Assembly (NCBI GenBank): GCA_963971225.1
Contig: OZ020267.1
Location: 30,891,798 to 30,955,797 of the forward strand
DNA length: 64,000 nucleotides
From: Melieria omissa
Taxonomy: Eukaryota > Arthropoda > Insecta > Diptera > Ulidiidae
Direction of reading: 5' to 3'
In this document: positions 45,329 through 56,035 of the stretch, one piece after another
Position numbering within the stretch: position 1 is the stretch's first letter
How the letters are laid out: every line of letters begins with the position of its first letter
The notes under the pieces: generated by a model
Told to the model about the DNA's origin: nothing
The model's database searches: none
Seen by the model: only the letters and a program-made list of their open reading frames with translations
Position numbers and translations under genes: made by a program

Positions 45329-45750
45329 AGGTTAGGTTAGGTTAGATAGGAAAGAGAGTGTGCGGCACAGAGACCGTCCCATTGTAAATCCCTTCTTAAA
45401 TAGTTCTGGACGTAACAATCAGTCTCAATCCGAGATAAACCAGTTTGATCTTTTGATAAAAGAGAACAGATCCGGAATTTGAACTTTTGCCGCGCAAGCT
45501 AGGTTCGCTAGGACTCTTGTCCCCAGAGTACAGATCCTGCAGATCTTGGCAGTGGCACAGAAAGTGTTGAGTCGTTTCTACTTCTTCTTTAGCTTCACAG
45601 CTTCTGCAGAGATCACTGGACGAGAGGCGCCATTTGTTAAACATATATTCAATGGTACAGTGTCCGTTGATGACTCCAACGAGCTTCCGAATATAGGTTC
45701 GACTCAGAGACAGAACAAATCGTGTTTTCCTCAAGGAAAGGGAGGGTCAT
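45329..45750 (-). pseudogene. Non-LTR retrotransposon ORF2, C-terminal piece
   Basis: The frame at 45396-45734 encodes SRTYIRKLVGVINGHCTIE and then a Cys/His cluster (CRSCEAKEEVETTQHFLCHC), the region that follows RNase H in I/R1-type retrotransposons. It runs to a stop, followed by a short AACCTAACCTAACC-type tail (45329-45346 on the plus strand as GGTTAGGTTAGG). It is 5' truncated. The RNase H part of a similar element lies upstream on the same strand at 50280-50775. Confidence 0.75.
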
Positions 45751-45769
45751 AGGGCCCGGCAGATACACA

Positions 45770-46300
45770 TATAGGTGAACTCCATGCTCGTAGAACTTGA
45801 TAAAAAAAATCATCAAATCATCATCAGTGAAAGTTTGACCATTGAATTTTGACCATTTTGCAAACATTGAAATAAATGGTCTTCTGATGGTGCAAGATGA
45901 TGACCCTATCCATCATATATGACATCAATAACATATATGACATCAATTCCCCAATCAAGCTCCAATAATTTTTTACCACTCATCAAAGATGTGTTAGGTC
46001 TTGTGATGGAACATGATTCCATTACAATTAGCCAATTCAAACCCTTTTTCTTTGATTGCTTGCTTCAGTTTCATTGATTGTTGATAGTAAACATTAGAAT
46101 TGATTGTTTGATTCCTTGGAATCAACTCAAAGTACACAACCTATGCCTTTGTAATTCCACCAAATGGATAGTTTTTTCATGCAATCAAAGTTTCAATGTG
46201 GTTTTTGCTGTTTCGATGTTTGTTTGATGTAATTTTAAACAAACCTTTTGTCATAACCAGTAATGATTCTTAAAAAAAATTGCTTACATGAATTCATTGT
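45770..46300 (-). pseudogene. Decayed mariner transposase (irritans-like)
   Basis: On the minus strand, with several stops and frame changes, one reads VVYFELIPRNQTINSNVYYQ, TRPNTSLMSGKKLLELDWGI, HHLAPSEDHLFQCLQNGQN and then FTDDDLMIFFIKFYEHGV. This is the order of the catalytic half of mariner. The second catalytic Asp is lost. No terminal repeats were recognised. Confidence 0.75.
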
Positions 46301-46320
46301 GTTAAGTAAATCTCTTTTAA

Positions 46321-46545
46321 CCCTTTCAGGACTACTGGGATTATACGTCCCAGCACGTTTTTAATGCCCCTCAAAACAATTATTCAAATCTTTCAACCCA
46401 CGCAAAATATTTTTACGATTTCGGTGTTCCCACATAAAAGGATGACTTCGGAATTTGTGAGCATCCAATATAATTTTCTAACCCTAATATTCATGGCATG
46501 AGCAGATTTCTACTGAGAGTATTTTGGATTTCAAAATTAATTCAT
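46321..46545. mobile_element. TTAA element family B (copy 1), uninterrupted
   Basis: TTAA (46317-46320) is followed by CCCTTTCAGGACTACTGGGA and ATACGTCCCAGCACGTTTTT. The rest is the reverse of the copy at 53030-53656, including AGCATCCAATATAATTTTCT and AGTATTTTGGATTTCAAAAT. The far terminus is degraded. It lacks the inner insertion present in the other copy. Confidence 0.7.
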
Positions 46546-46549
46546 GCGG

Positions 46550-48490
46550 AACTCAAATAATGAGGATTCTTTACTATTGCCGGACGTTCAAAGTCATTTT
46601 CAACTACAGCGGAATCTCTCCCAGAGTTACATGACAATCCAACTTAATAATTAATTTGATTTGGTTGTCATCAACTTCGATTGGTCAATCAGAACGTTGA
46701 GACCATCTTGGAGCAAATAATCTTCAGAGCGAAAATTTTTAAAACCACCTCCGACTCGTGCATTCTTTGCACCTCTACTTTTGTAAGGCACTGTTAGTTG
46801 TATTTAAAGCGAGTTGTATTTGAAAGAAATCAAAGCAATATATGTAAAATCTACCAAAGTAATCCAAATGCAAAGCCATGCAAATTAGTTTCAATACTCA
46901 AATCGGGTGTTTTCTCTCTCTCTTTCTGCTTTCACACTCGCTTCCACGTTTTGTTAGTCACACAGTCCATCTTTAGCGCATTTGCAAATCTCTTTCAAAA
47001 AACACCAAAACAAACAAAATAACAATAAAATATTACGAAATCTCTGAAATAAAGTTCGCAAGCCAAAACAAAAGTTTATATATTTGATTCGAATTGATTT
47101 GCTTTCTTTCTTTTCGGTTGCTACAATTTGCTGCTTTATTTGCGTGCTTGCAAAACTGGCTTATGTCATAAACAAAAAGTAGACAAACTAAGAAAAAACT
47201 CTCTAGAAAAATACCAAATAAATTCACTTCTGCCTTGCAATTGGTTGTTGTTACGGGGCGACGAGGGAAACGTTGCGGAGTCGGCAAGACAGCAACTTTG
47301 CATGCAGCAATTTACAATTTATTGTCTACTTGAAGCAGTGCAGTGCACTGGGGGGTTGCTCATTTCTCGGCGGATACTTGTCAAATTTGACAGCTGTGTG
47401 CACTGTATGACAGCCGAATGTTATATGTAGCACATACACACATACACACATCTAATTTTGTGGCATAAATTGAAAATTTTGCTCAAATCAAGCAAAGTAC
47501 ATGAAAGAAGTGAAAAGATGAAGTGCTGTATTTTTGTTTGCGTGTGTATGTGTGTGTTGTAATTTTGTGGTTAAAAATTGCTCATTGAAGCACATACACG
47601 ATTGATGATTTAATTGTTTAGTGTTGAGTAATTAATTGCAAGTTACGAGTGATTGAGCAATTGTTGCGTTGCAATTAAGTCGCCTTTGTTCGTTTCGTTT
47701 AATAAGTTTCGGTTGAGGTTTGTTTTAAATATAAAATTACATAGAACTAAATGATTGTACAATACGAAGAGACAGAAATTATTAAAAGCATGTTCGGCAA
47801 CAACAACAAATGCCTTTAATTATTCTTAATATGAAGTTTGCTAATTTGACAGAGTTGACTTCATTTGAACGGCAACAAACTGTGGTCCACTGAAATCGCT
47901 TGACTGATTTTGACAGCAAAAATTAATTCACGTTTTCATTGAAATAATCATTACTTACTTTAGAATAACATCTAACGTTCAATTATCCTTCTTCATATAC
48001 ATTTTTAACCAATTTTTAGCTCTTCTGATGTTAAATTTCGAACACTAAAAAACATGCTTTGAAGTATTTCTAATTTTAAGTACTTTTTCCAAGTTGAAAG
48101 TCAATGAGGTCAAAAGCTTCTCTTAACCCTTTGTTGACTCAGTCAGATTATGATGAAACATACTTGTCCTATTATTTTGCCATACTTGTCTTTTGCTTAA
48201 TACTTTCACTACATTTGAAGTCAATGGGTCCATTAAATCGTGTTTGCCCATACAAATTGTTAATACTCCATCAGACTTTTATTTTGGAAAAAGGGAAGTG
48301 TAGAAGTTTTACTAAATTTGATGTCAAATCATGTTGCTACATACAGAACTTTAACCCATGTTTTGCCCCTTTTGACTTCGAATTTCAGAAAAGTATTACA
48401 ATTTCATGCTTATAGCTTCAGCAGCTTAAGCTGGGCAATGATGAAGCGGTTAGTCAGGAAAAAAATCTTCTATATACATATTGTTATATA
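46550..48490. other. Intergenic or intronic, no gene recognised
   Basis: The stretch is AT-rich. TTAACCCTTTGTTGACTC near 48124 could be a lone TTAA-element end. CA and GT runs lie near 47430 and 47545. Open frames have no domain. Confidence 0.4.
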
Positions 48491-50140
48491 CAGTTACTCA
48501 CAAAATTGAGTATACACTGTGATATTAAGAAGAAAAAGCTACATTTGGCGACAGTTGGGCTTTTTACCGTAAAATTTTTAATGCATATTAATACATACTG
48601 ATGTTACAAGGTCACATCCAACATAAATTCATCAACATTACAAGCGGAATACAAAGATATTACTATAAACGTTAAAATAGACCTATTATAAAGCACAAAA
48701 TTGAATATACACTTGCAGAACTTCAGATTACGTCGCCGTTTTTTTCACAACATTCCCATTGAAATGGATATCAAAAAATTACGAGGTGTTTTTCAAGTAT
48801 TCAAAAAGCGTCTCAGTTTTTTATGTGCTTTATTTGTGCAATGGCAGGCCCAAGGAAGGAAACTTCAGTACAAATAAGAGAGCTGGTCATAAAATTGTGC
48901 TGCGAAGGTAAATCTTACCGGCAAATTGGCAAAATTATTAGCAGACCTCATTGCACAGTGCACAAAATTATAAACAAATGGAGATACGAAGGTACATTAC
49001 AAAATTCAAAGGGTAGAGGCAGGAAAAAATTGCTGTCAGCTTACGATGAGCGTAACATAGTGCGAAAAGTGCAAATTAACCCGAAAATAAGTGTACCCAA
49101 ACTGACCGCAGAGGTGTCTAAGACAATCAATAAGCCGATATCCGTTGAAACAGTTCGTCGTGTGCTGCGAAAGAACAATCTGCATGGACGTATAGCTCGG
49201 AAAAAGCCTTATATTTCTGCGGCAAATAAAAAGAAGCGTTTGGAATTTGCAAGAGCTCACCTAAATAAGCCTCAAAGCTTTTGGCAGAGTGTTATGTTTA
49301 CCGACGAGACGAAGGTTAATCTTTGGGGCTCAGACGGGAAGCAAATTGTTTGGAGAAAGCCTAATACTGAGCTTAGAAGTAAGAATTTAGTAACTACGGT
49401 AAAACACGGTGGTGGCTCAGTTATGTTGTGGGGATCTATGGCGTCTTCTGGTGTCGGAACCATTGAGTTTATTGAAACGAAAATGAACAAAGAGGTTTAT
49501 TTGAATATCCTTAGACGCAATTTACGCTCAAGTTCGCAAAAACTCAATCTTCCGCCAGTGTTTTGGTTCCAACAGGATAACGATCCTAAACACACTGCAC
49601 ATATAGTGAGAGAATGGCTCCTATATAATTCACCCAAGCAACTCAAGACACCACCGCAATCACCAGACATGAACCCAATCGAGCATTTATGGAGTGAAAT
49701 CAAATCAAAGCTTAAAACTGTTAGTCCACGAAACAAAACTGACTTACAAAGGCAGATAACGAAGATATGGGATGAAATACCACCAGCTTTTACAAAAAAT
49801 TTGGTGGATTCGATGCCTCGACGAATGCGAGCAGTAATTGATGCAAAGGGCGGCCCTACAGCATATTAAATCGTAAAATTTTATTTCTTTTTACATAATA
49901 AACTTAATTGCAATGAAATGTATACTTAATTTTGTGACATTGTTATAGGTTTATTTCAATGTTTTATGTAATATCTTTGAATTCTGTTTGTAATGTTGAT
50001 AAATTTATGTTGGTTATGACTTTGTAACATTAGTATTTATAACTATGCATTAAAAATTTTGAATTGAAACACTTAGTTGGGGCCAAATGGGTTCTTTTTC
50101 TTTCAAAATCGGAGTGTATACTCAATTGTGTGAGTAACTG
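48491..50140 (+). mobile_element. Apparently intact Tc1-type transposon with IR/DR-like ends
   Basis: The outer 28-bp ends begin CAGTTACTCACAAAATTGAG (left) and CAGTTACTCACACAATTGAG (right, reversed), with one mismatch. TA lies at 48489-48490 and 50141-50142. A second copy of the motif lies inside each end: CACAAAATTGAATATACACT near 48695, and reversed TCACAAAATTAAGTATACAT near 49920. This is the IR/DR arrangement of Sleeping Beauty, S, Paris and Minos-like elements. The transposase between is uninterrupted. At 1650 bp it has a typical size. Confidence 0.93.
48841..49869 (+). CDS. Tc1-family transposase, DD34E, full length
   Basis: The enzyme cuts and pastes DNA at TA sites. Starting at the second ATG (MAGPRKETS) it has 342 residues, the family norm. 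An in-frame ATG at 48823 would add six. The N-terminal paired-type HTH is readable (SVQIRELVIKLCCEGKSYRQ, then IGKIISRPHCTVHKIINKW), with a basic GRGRKK hook and a second HTH (ISVETVRRVLRKNNL). The catalytic triad is D155 (MFTDETK), D246 (FQQDNDPKH) and E281 (SPDMNPIEHLW), exactly 34 residues after the second Asp. The glycine-rich HGGGSVMLWG box is intact. No stop or frameshift is seen, so it could be active. Confidence 0.95.
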   Translation: MAGPRKETSVQIRELVIKLCCEGKSYRQIGKIISRPHCTVHKIINKWRYEGTLQNSKGRGRKKLLSAYDERNIVRKVQINPKISVPKLTAEVSKTINKPISVETVRRVLRKNNLHGRIARKKPYISAANKKKRLEFARAHLNKPQSFWQSVMFTDETKVNLWGSDGKQIVWRKPNTELRSKNLVTTVKHGGGSVMLWGSMASSGVGTIEFIETKMNKEVYLNILRRNLRSSSQKLNLPPVFWFQQDNDPKHTAHIVREWLLYNSPKQLKTPPQSPDMNPIEHLWSEIKSKLKTVSPRNKTDLQRQITKIWDEIPPAFTKNLVDSMPRRMRAVIDAKGGPTAY

Positions 50141-50279
50141 TATATGTACATGTCTTGATACGAAAGTAGCTCATCGAACTCCAACTAACTATGGTTTAGT
50201 GAAATATTTGGCCGTGTTAGTTTTTCAGATGCTTCTTCATTGAATCCCTCTCACTGCGATTCCAATTCAACAGAATATA

Positions 50280-50775
50280 TAAGTCGGTTAGATAAAGATT
50301 TGGCCTTTGCTGAAAAAAGGAAGATTTGGATTTTCATCGCCAGTAGTTTTTACTTTCTCGAAGAGAACCATGCGATGTGATGTCTATCCTCCGAAACAGG
50401 TTATACTTTTCCGAGCGAGTTCGTCCGCTCTACAGTTCCTCGGAATATTCCTATGTCCCGGGACACAGCAAAGACGAATTTTAAGCTGCTTGGCAGTCGC
50501 ATTGAGAGATTTGCTGCAGCTGAGTACAGTCTTTCTTGTTACTATGACCGCATCCAGAGCCCTAAGAGTGGATTGGCTGTCCAATAGTATCAGAATATCT
50601 CTTTCCGATATCCTGTTTACTTTGAGCCAATTGAAAACTGCGCAGATTGCTGTGACCTCGGCTTGGAAGACACTGCAGTAATCTGGCAGCCGGAGCTATA
50701 AATTTAGATTTAGTACTTTGAAGTAGATACCAGAACCCACCCGACCAAGAAGTTTCGATCCGTCCATATTGTAAC
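50280..50775 (-). pseudogene. RNase H domain fragment of a non-LTR retrotransposon
   Basis: The minus strand reads NMDGSKLLGRVGSGIYFKV at its start (the first catalytic Asp context, DGS) and then, with stops, DSQSTLRALDAV (third acidic site context) and VPGHRNIPRNCRADELARKS (His/Asp motif). These are RNase H hallmarks of I/R1-type elements. It is truncated on both sides. It lies upstream, on the same strand, of the C-terminal piece at 45329-45750. Confidence 0.78.
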
Positions 50776-50779
50776 GATG

Positions 50780-52016
50780 AGGCACTCTGTCGCTGTGTTA
50801 CGCATGAATGATTTTACGGGCATACTTTTAGGCACGCACTATAATTTCGATATGGCAAGGATGGTTCGCGATGGTAATGGCATGTGCGAGAACGATCGAG
50901 AGATAGTACAACTGGAATGTGCCAGAACAATCGGCACTATAAGCAGACAAAGGCAGTCAGCTGCAGCGCAGAGACTCGAGTCTGATTTGAGCAAGTAAAG
51001 GGGAAACATGTAATAGTCCAATAAGTAGTAGCAAGTGTAAAGATAAGAAAAGTGTAAATTTGTAAATAAAGTGATTGCTGGTTTTTGACTGCGTTTGCGC
51101 TAAATAATTGAAGTGGTTATATTTTCAAGCACAATCCAGAGAGACGAGATAAGCCTATAGAGCACTCATTTTCGGAACAATATGAATATGGACATCGCCG
51201 CTGTCTGGGGGATCACCCACTTCCCACCTCTTGATGGGATAGAAACTTGATAGTCCTTATCAAAGAATAACCTGGGTGTCATGTCATCTACGTTCTGAGA
51301 TATGGCGTTGATGAAATTCAAAATTGAAGAGAACTGGATCAAAGTGATCTAAAGATTTTGCAAGATTCCTTACTAAACCCCGCGGATCAGCCAGCCTAAC
51401 CTAACTTACTAAACCATCTATTGTTCGCTTAAGCAAGGAAGTTCTCAGAGCAAACGTTATTGATTGAACTTTTTATATAAATTGTTAAAATTTCTCTGAC
51501 TTAAATCACTTCCTGATCCGATAAACTTTATCATGCTTTACTCATTTTCTATATTGACTATGATCAGTTTTGTATGGGATTTGTCTCACTCAGACAGTTT
51601 TCATATGCCTTGCCGTATATTTATCAATTTCAACATTTGAATTCACATCCAAAGTCCACAACTTAATCCACTACAACCATTGCACTTGATTAACCATTCT
51701 CAGGCGCTCCAGTACAAGTTCACACTTTCTATAAGTCAATTTTGTCTATTTATATAAAACAAACATGAATTCATAGAGTTGGCAAAGTGCCACAAGCCAC
51801 CTCACCCCCCTCAAAATTACATGAACTACACAACTTAAATCTCAATTTTTGCTTCTTCTTCTCGCTCTGCAAAAATGAACATTTCGACACTCAAATGCCT
51901 GAAGACAAAAAGAACATAAAAAACATCATATAAGCAAAACTCAGCGCAACAACACAATTTTAATGACTTTTTTATTTACATTTTCTTAACCTTTTGCGTT
52001 CGTTCGGCGCCTACAG
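50780..52016. other. Intergenic or intronic, no gene recognised
   Basis: No convincing frame. A CCTAACCTAACTTACT run near 51397 resembles non-LTR 3' tails. The stretch ends with TTTTGCGTTCGTTCGGCGCC and CTACAG, a plausible acceptor at 52015-52016. Confidence 0.35.
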
Positions 52017-52110
52017 CCGCACCAACTCCTTCCGCCAGCGCCAGTCAACTGTTACAAACCAAAACAAAAGAAATACGAATTCAGCCAAGCAACGAGAAAC
52101 TTTCAACTAA
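52017..52110 (+). CDS. Candidate terminal coding exon paired with 38897-39084
   Basis: After a CTACAG acceptor the frame that would continue from 39084 reads RTNSFRQRQSTV and stops at 52108-52110. AATAAA near 52208 could end the transcript. The frame in phase +2 is also open for 43 codons, which weakens the argument. There is no domain. Confidence 0.25.
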
Positions 52111-53025
52111 GAAAACCAAGCACTGTGAAAACAACTATCTCAACACCTAAAACAACAACAACAACAACAACACATGCTAATGTAAACTTATGAGCGTGTG
52201 GCCCGAAAATAAACATTTTCGTAAACTTTAACTCAGCATAAAATAAAATTTCCACTAAAACGCATTTCCATAAATGTGTCGAAATTAACAGCGCATTATG
52301 GTGCCGTCTCTCTCTCTCTCTCTATCGTCTCTTGCTCGCTCCTTCGCTATGGCTTTGGCCCTGAACCCCGCTAGTAGATAAATGCAATTGAAAATCATGA
52401 CCGTGTCCGAAATATAAATTTTTCAATTTGAAAGTTTTCAGTTGCGCTGCAACCCTGCGAAAAAAAAAAATATGGAAATCGCGCAACAAACGCACAAACA
52501 AATTCCAGCAAACATTATCCTGGCCGAATGTGTGCGATGTGGCACGAAAAGAGGTCATTTGGGCCTTTCATTGAAATCATATCGACCCCCTACTGTCGGT
52601 TCTTCGTTTACACAGTTTTAGTTTTTGTGTAGCCAGATTAAATAAAATTAATTTCATGTCGCCAGGCTCCGTGACCGGCCGTTGTGCTCGAGTGTGCGTG
52701 CTTGTTGGACGAGTTTTTGGGCGACTTTGTTGGTGTAATTGCTGCGCGAATGAACTTTGCCGCAGAAAACCCAAAGCCAACAGCTCCACCGAAATAGAAA
52801 CAGAGAAACAGAGAAGAAAGAAAAAGGGTCAAGCACACTGTGTGTCATTCTGCCAGTGTGTCAGTGCCTTTAGTCCCACTGTGTAGCGGCAACTTTCTTA
52901 CGCTGGCTTCTGAATTTACAGAATTTTCTGGCCAACGACTTTTGGCCCAAAGCCTCGTCGTGGCCCCATGTCGGTCGTCTTGCTCCAAATATGTATTTAA
53001 TTTGTATACACTCACTTTGCCGCTG
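52111..53025. other. Intergenic or intronic, no gene recognised
   Basis: This stretch contains a (TC)n run at 52308-52323 and G/C-richer DNA to 52980. Overlapping frames on both strands have no domain. Confidence 0.35.
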
Positions 53026-53029
53026 TTAA

Positions 53030-53656
53030 CCCTTTCGGGATGGAGTTTAATTTTGAAATCCAAAATATTCTCAGTAGAAATATGCTCATGCTTTGAATGT
53101 TGGGGTTAGAAAATCATATTGGATGCTTAGTTATTCTGAAATAATCCGAAACATAAATCCGAAATCGAAAAAATATCATAATTGCAAGATTTGAATAATT
53201 AGGGGTATTCTCGCAGTCTTGAAAAACCCTTGCAAAACCCTTGCAAAGTGCACGAATTGCAGAAATTTGCAGAATCTTGCAATCCGTGCAATGTTTTGCA
53301 ATTCTTGCAATGTTTGCAACACTGATAGCCATTTTTTATGTCAGCTGATTGTGAAAAATTTGTTCATTTTATTTTGTGTGCCCAAGCGTAAATTTTTTAC
53401 ACAAACTTTGTTTCAAACGAAAATTAGTTTGCAGCATTTTCAATAAGAAAATTCAAAATTTTTTGGTTTTCCCTTGTCCGCCACATTGTGTGCAATATTT
53501 GCAATGCTTTTTTTGTTCGCTCTCGCAGTATTGCAAGTTAGGGTCTTGCAAGTTTGCATTTTCACAAATTTTGCAACGTTGCAAGACTGCGAGACTATTG
53601 TTTTGAGGGGCATTAAAAACTTGTTGGGACGTATTATCGAAGTAGTCTCGAGAGGG
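53030..53656. mobile_element. TTAA element family B (copy 2), carrying an inner insertion
   Basis: TTAA at 53026-53029 and 53657-53660 flank CCCTTTCGGGA and TCTCGAGAGGG. The outer parts match the copy at 46321-46545 in reverse. Between about 53201 and 53594 is an insertion absent from that copy. It has no coding frame. Confidence 0.82.
53201..53594. mobile_element. MITE with dense TTGCAA motifs, ATT duplication
   Basis: Inverted ends TCTCGCAGTCTTG (53210-53222) and CAAGACTGCGAGA (53582-53594) enclose many TGCAA/TTGCA words, concentrated near both ends. Compared with the empty copy at 46321-46545, where AATAATTGTTTTGAGGGG is continuous in reverse, the insertion appears to have duplicated ATT. 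It has no coding frame. Repeated short words near the ends are often transposase-binding sites in hAT- and P-type elements, but the superfamily is not determined. Confidence 0.7.
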
Positions 53657-53660
53657 TTAA

Positions 53661-55737
53661 GGCATCTCTTGTTGCTTTTGCATATGTGTGTGTGTGTGTA
53701 TATGTGCCATAATTCATGTCATGCCAATTTTAATGGCAACAAGCGGAACATACATTTTGACATGAATTCATTTTTGCACAAATTCATCATTCATTGATAA
53801 TTGAGTCGGGTTGTTGCGGTGACAACAGTGTTGCGGTGCTTATTTCTTTTGCCCTTTAGTTATGCATTCAATTTTATCAGTCATTTTGCTGGCTTGTCCC
53901 ACTGTTATCTCATGGGGACATGTCCTTGTTGCCAGCACGTGCAGCCTTTTTTTTTTGCAATTATAAAGTTGCACTCAAACTCTGTTTCGTTGACAATGTC
54001 ATTGGCCTCGATTTGTTGTATGTGGGCATGAAAGATTTAGCGCGCTGCTTAGGCCAGCGCATGCCTAATGAAATTTAGGCTCAACAAACTTTTGTCAACA
54101 GTTCTTTGGTGTTGACTTTGTTAATATGCTGCAACAAGACCCATGGTTACTGTCAAATAAAACACTTTTGTCGCCAGTCAGCACATTCGTAGTGCATTTG
54201 GCTTTTCCGTAATTTAAAGTGTCTAACATAATTACGAACGCTTTGATACTTGGCAACTTGACTGACTGTTTAAGATGTCATAATTATGCTTTTCACAAAA
54301 TATTGACCAACTGAGGCCCAGTTTTCAATGTGAAAATGTTTGAGAAACACTATTCAAAACCAGCGTCTCTTCCTCTTATTGTCGCTGTGGTGTCTTTCTT
54401 CAACTTCACTTTGCCATGAAACACAATTTACATATTGTGGGTTGAGATGGTTGAAAATAGACCATAGACAACAGCAAAAAAACCGCCTACGTTAAACCCG
54501 CACACTGACTACAAAAAAAAAGATTAATTACATTCCCGCGCAGCCCACGGCACTGAAAGTTCTGCTCCTTCAGCGCAGTTTGTGAGTTGTTTATCCAATT
54601 CGTTTGCATTGAGGGCGTATCTGTGTGTGTGTGTGTGCGCTACTGCCCACAACATTCGCCCAACATTGCATACTTTTGCGCTGTTGCCAACTGCTAACAA
54701 CAACAACCACTACCACCTACCACTTGTAGACATTTTTGCTGCATAACCGCTGCACTTGCAAAGCCCAGACCTGCTCTGTGTTCTATCTGTTGTCTGTCTG
54801 CGAATTCGGTTTAATCGAAATGTACGTTTGCCATTTCCTGGCCGGTGTTCTGTTCAACAACACCGCAGTAAACCGTCATTTTGCTTCAATTAATTAAAAA
54901 ATTTTTCATATTTTATAAAGTACTCACTCCTCCACTCAGCGTCCGACGCTGGCGTCGTCAGACGCTGTCAAGTCGCCCACAATGCGCCGCTTCTTGACAC
55001 ATAAAAACAATGTCGGCTCAGTGTTGCCTTGCAGATGTTGTGTGTGTGTGTGTGTGTTTGTGTGAGGGTGTATGTGTAGGTTGTTCATAGTCGCTGACGA
55101 TTTGCGGGAATTTTCCTGTGAAGCCTTTTTACGCTTTTTACATGCATTGTCAGCTTTAGTAGGTTTTATGATGCGTAGCAATGCTCACAGCGCCGATACG
55201 CGCTTCAAACTTTATTACTCGCCCGGACAATGTTCTGTGGGTGTGAGTGATAGTGTGTTGGTGGGTGTGTAAAAGACAATTTAATATAAAGTTTTTAATA
55301 CCATGTGAAAGGACACCATCACAACAACAACAACACCAACACGTTGTCGCTTTAATCTGCTGTGCAGTCTTCTCATACTTCACTGTGTTGGTGTTTGTGT
55401 TGGTGTGTGTCTGTCTGTGCTGTGCAAAAGTTTACTCATTTCTTGCCAGCAATCTATAAATAACAGTTAATTATAACTGTTTTGTTTGTGGCCATTATTT
55501 ATGTAACTATTCATGTAAAATTCTGTGATGCATGGAACTTCTAACAAGGTTCATAAAATTGTTGGAGGTGTTTAATATTTGTTTTTTTTTTTAATCCAGC
55601 TTTAATTTAATGTGCACTGCCGCAGCTGACAATCATTTTGAAAATTATTACTAAATGACTGCATTTTATTAAATTTTTAAATTAAATTTTCGTAAAATTT
55701 TTACTAAATTATTTACTTAATTTTTTTTAAATGAATA
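53661..55737. other. Intergenic or intronic, microsatellites only
   Basis: GT runs at 53686-53700, 54622-54638 and 55040-55060 are present, with CAACAACAAC near 55320. No frame has a domain. Confidence 0.4.
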
Positions 55738-56035
55738 GGGGGTCGTCCATAAATTACGTAACGCAATTTTTAGTATTTTATGACCCCACCCCCCCCTATG
55801 TCACAAACTGTCACATTGGCTTGAACCCCCCCCCAAAGGTGTAACGTAACGGAGTCTTCAAAAGCATAATAAAAATACTAAAAAAAATTTTTATTTCGAT
55901 CAAGATTATATGAATACGTTTAAAATTTGTTACGTCACATTCTGCTCGACCCCCCTCCCCCCCGGCGTCACAAACTGTCACATCGAGCAAGACCCCCCCC
56001 CCCCCAGGAGCGTTACGTAATTTATGGACGACCCC
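55738..56035. mobile_element. MITE with GGGGTCGTCCATAAATTACG ends, TA duplication
   Basis: About 26-bp inverted repeats read GGGGTCGTCCATAAATTACG from both sides, continuing TAACGC. TA flanks at 55736-55737 and 56036-56037. Inside are two copies of GTCACAAACTGTCACAT, each followed by a C-rich run (up to 13 Cs near 55993-56005). It is non-coding. Homopolymer length here is likely to be unreliable. Confidence 0.85.

Noticed and set aside
50307..50681. 124-codon plus-strand frame
   Set aside because: It is antisense to the retrotransposon RNase H fragment.
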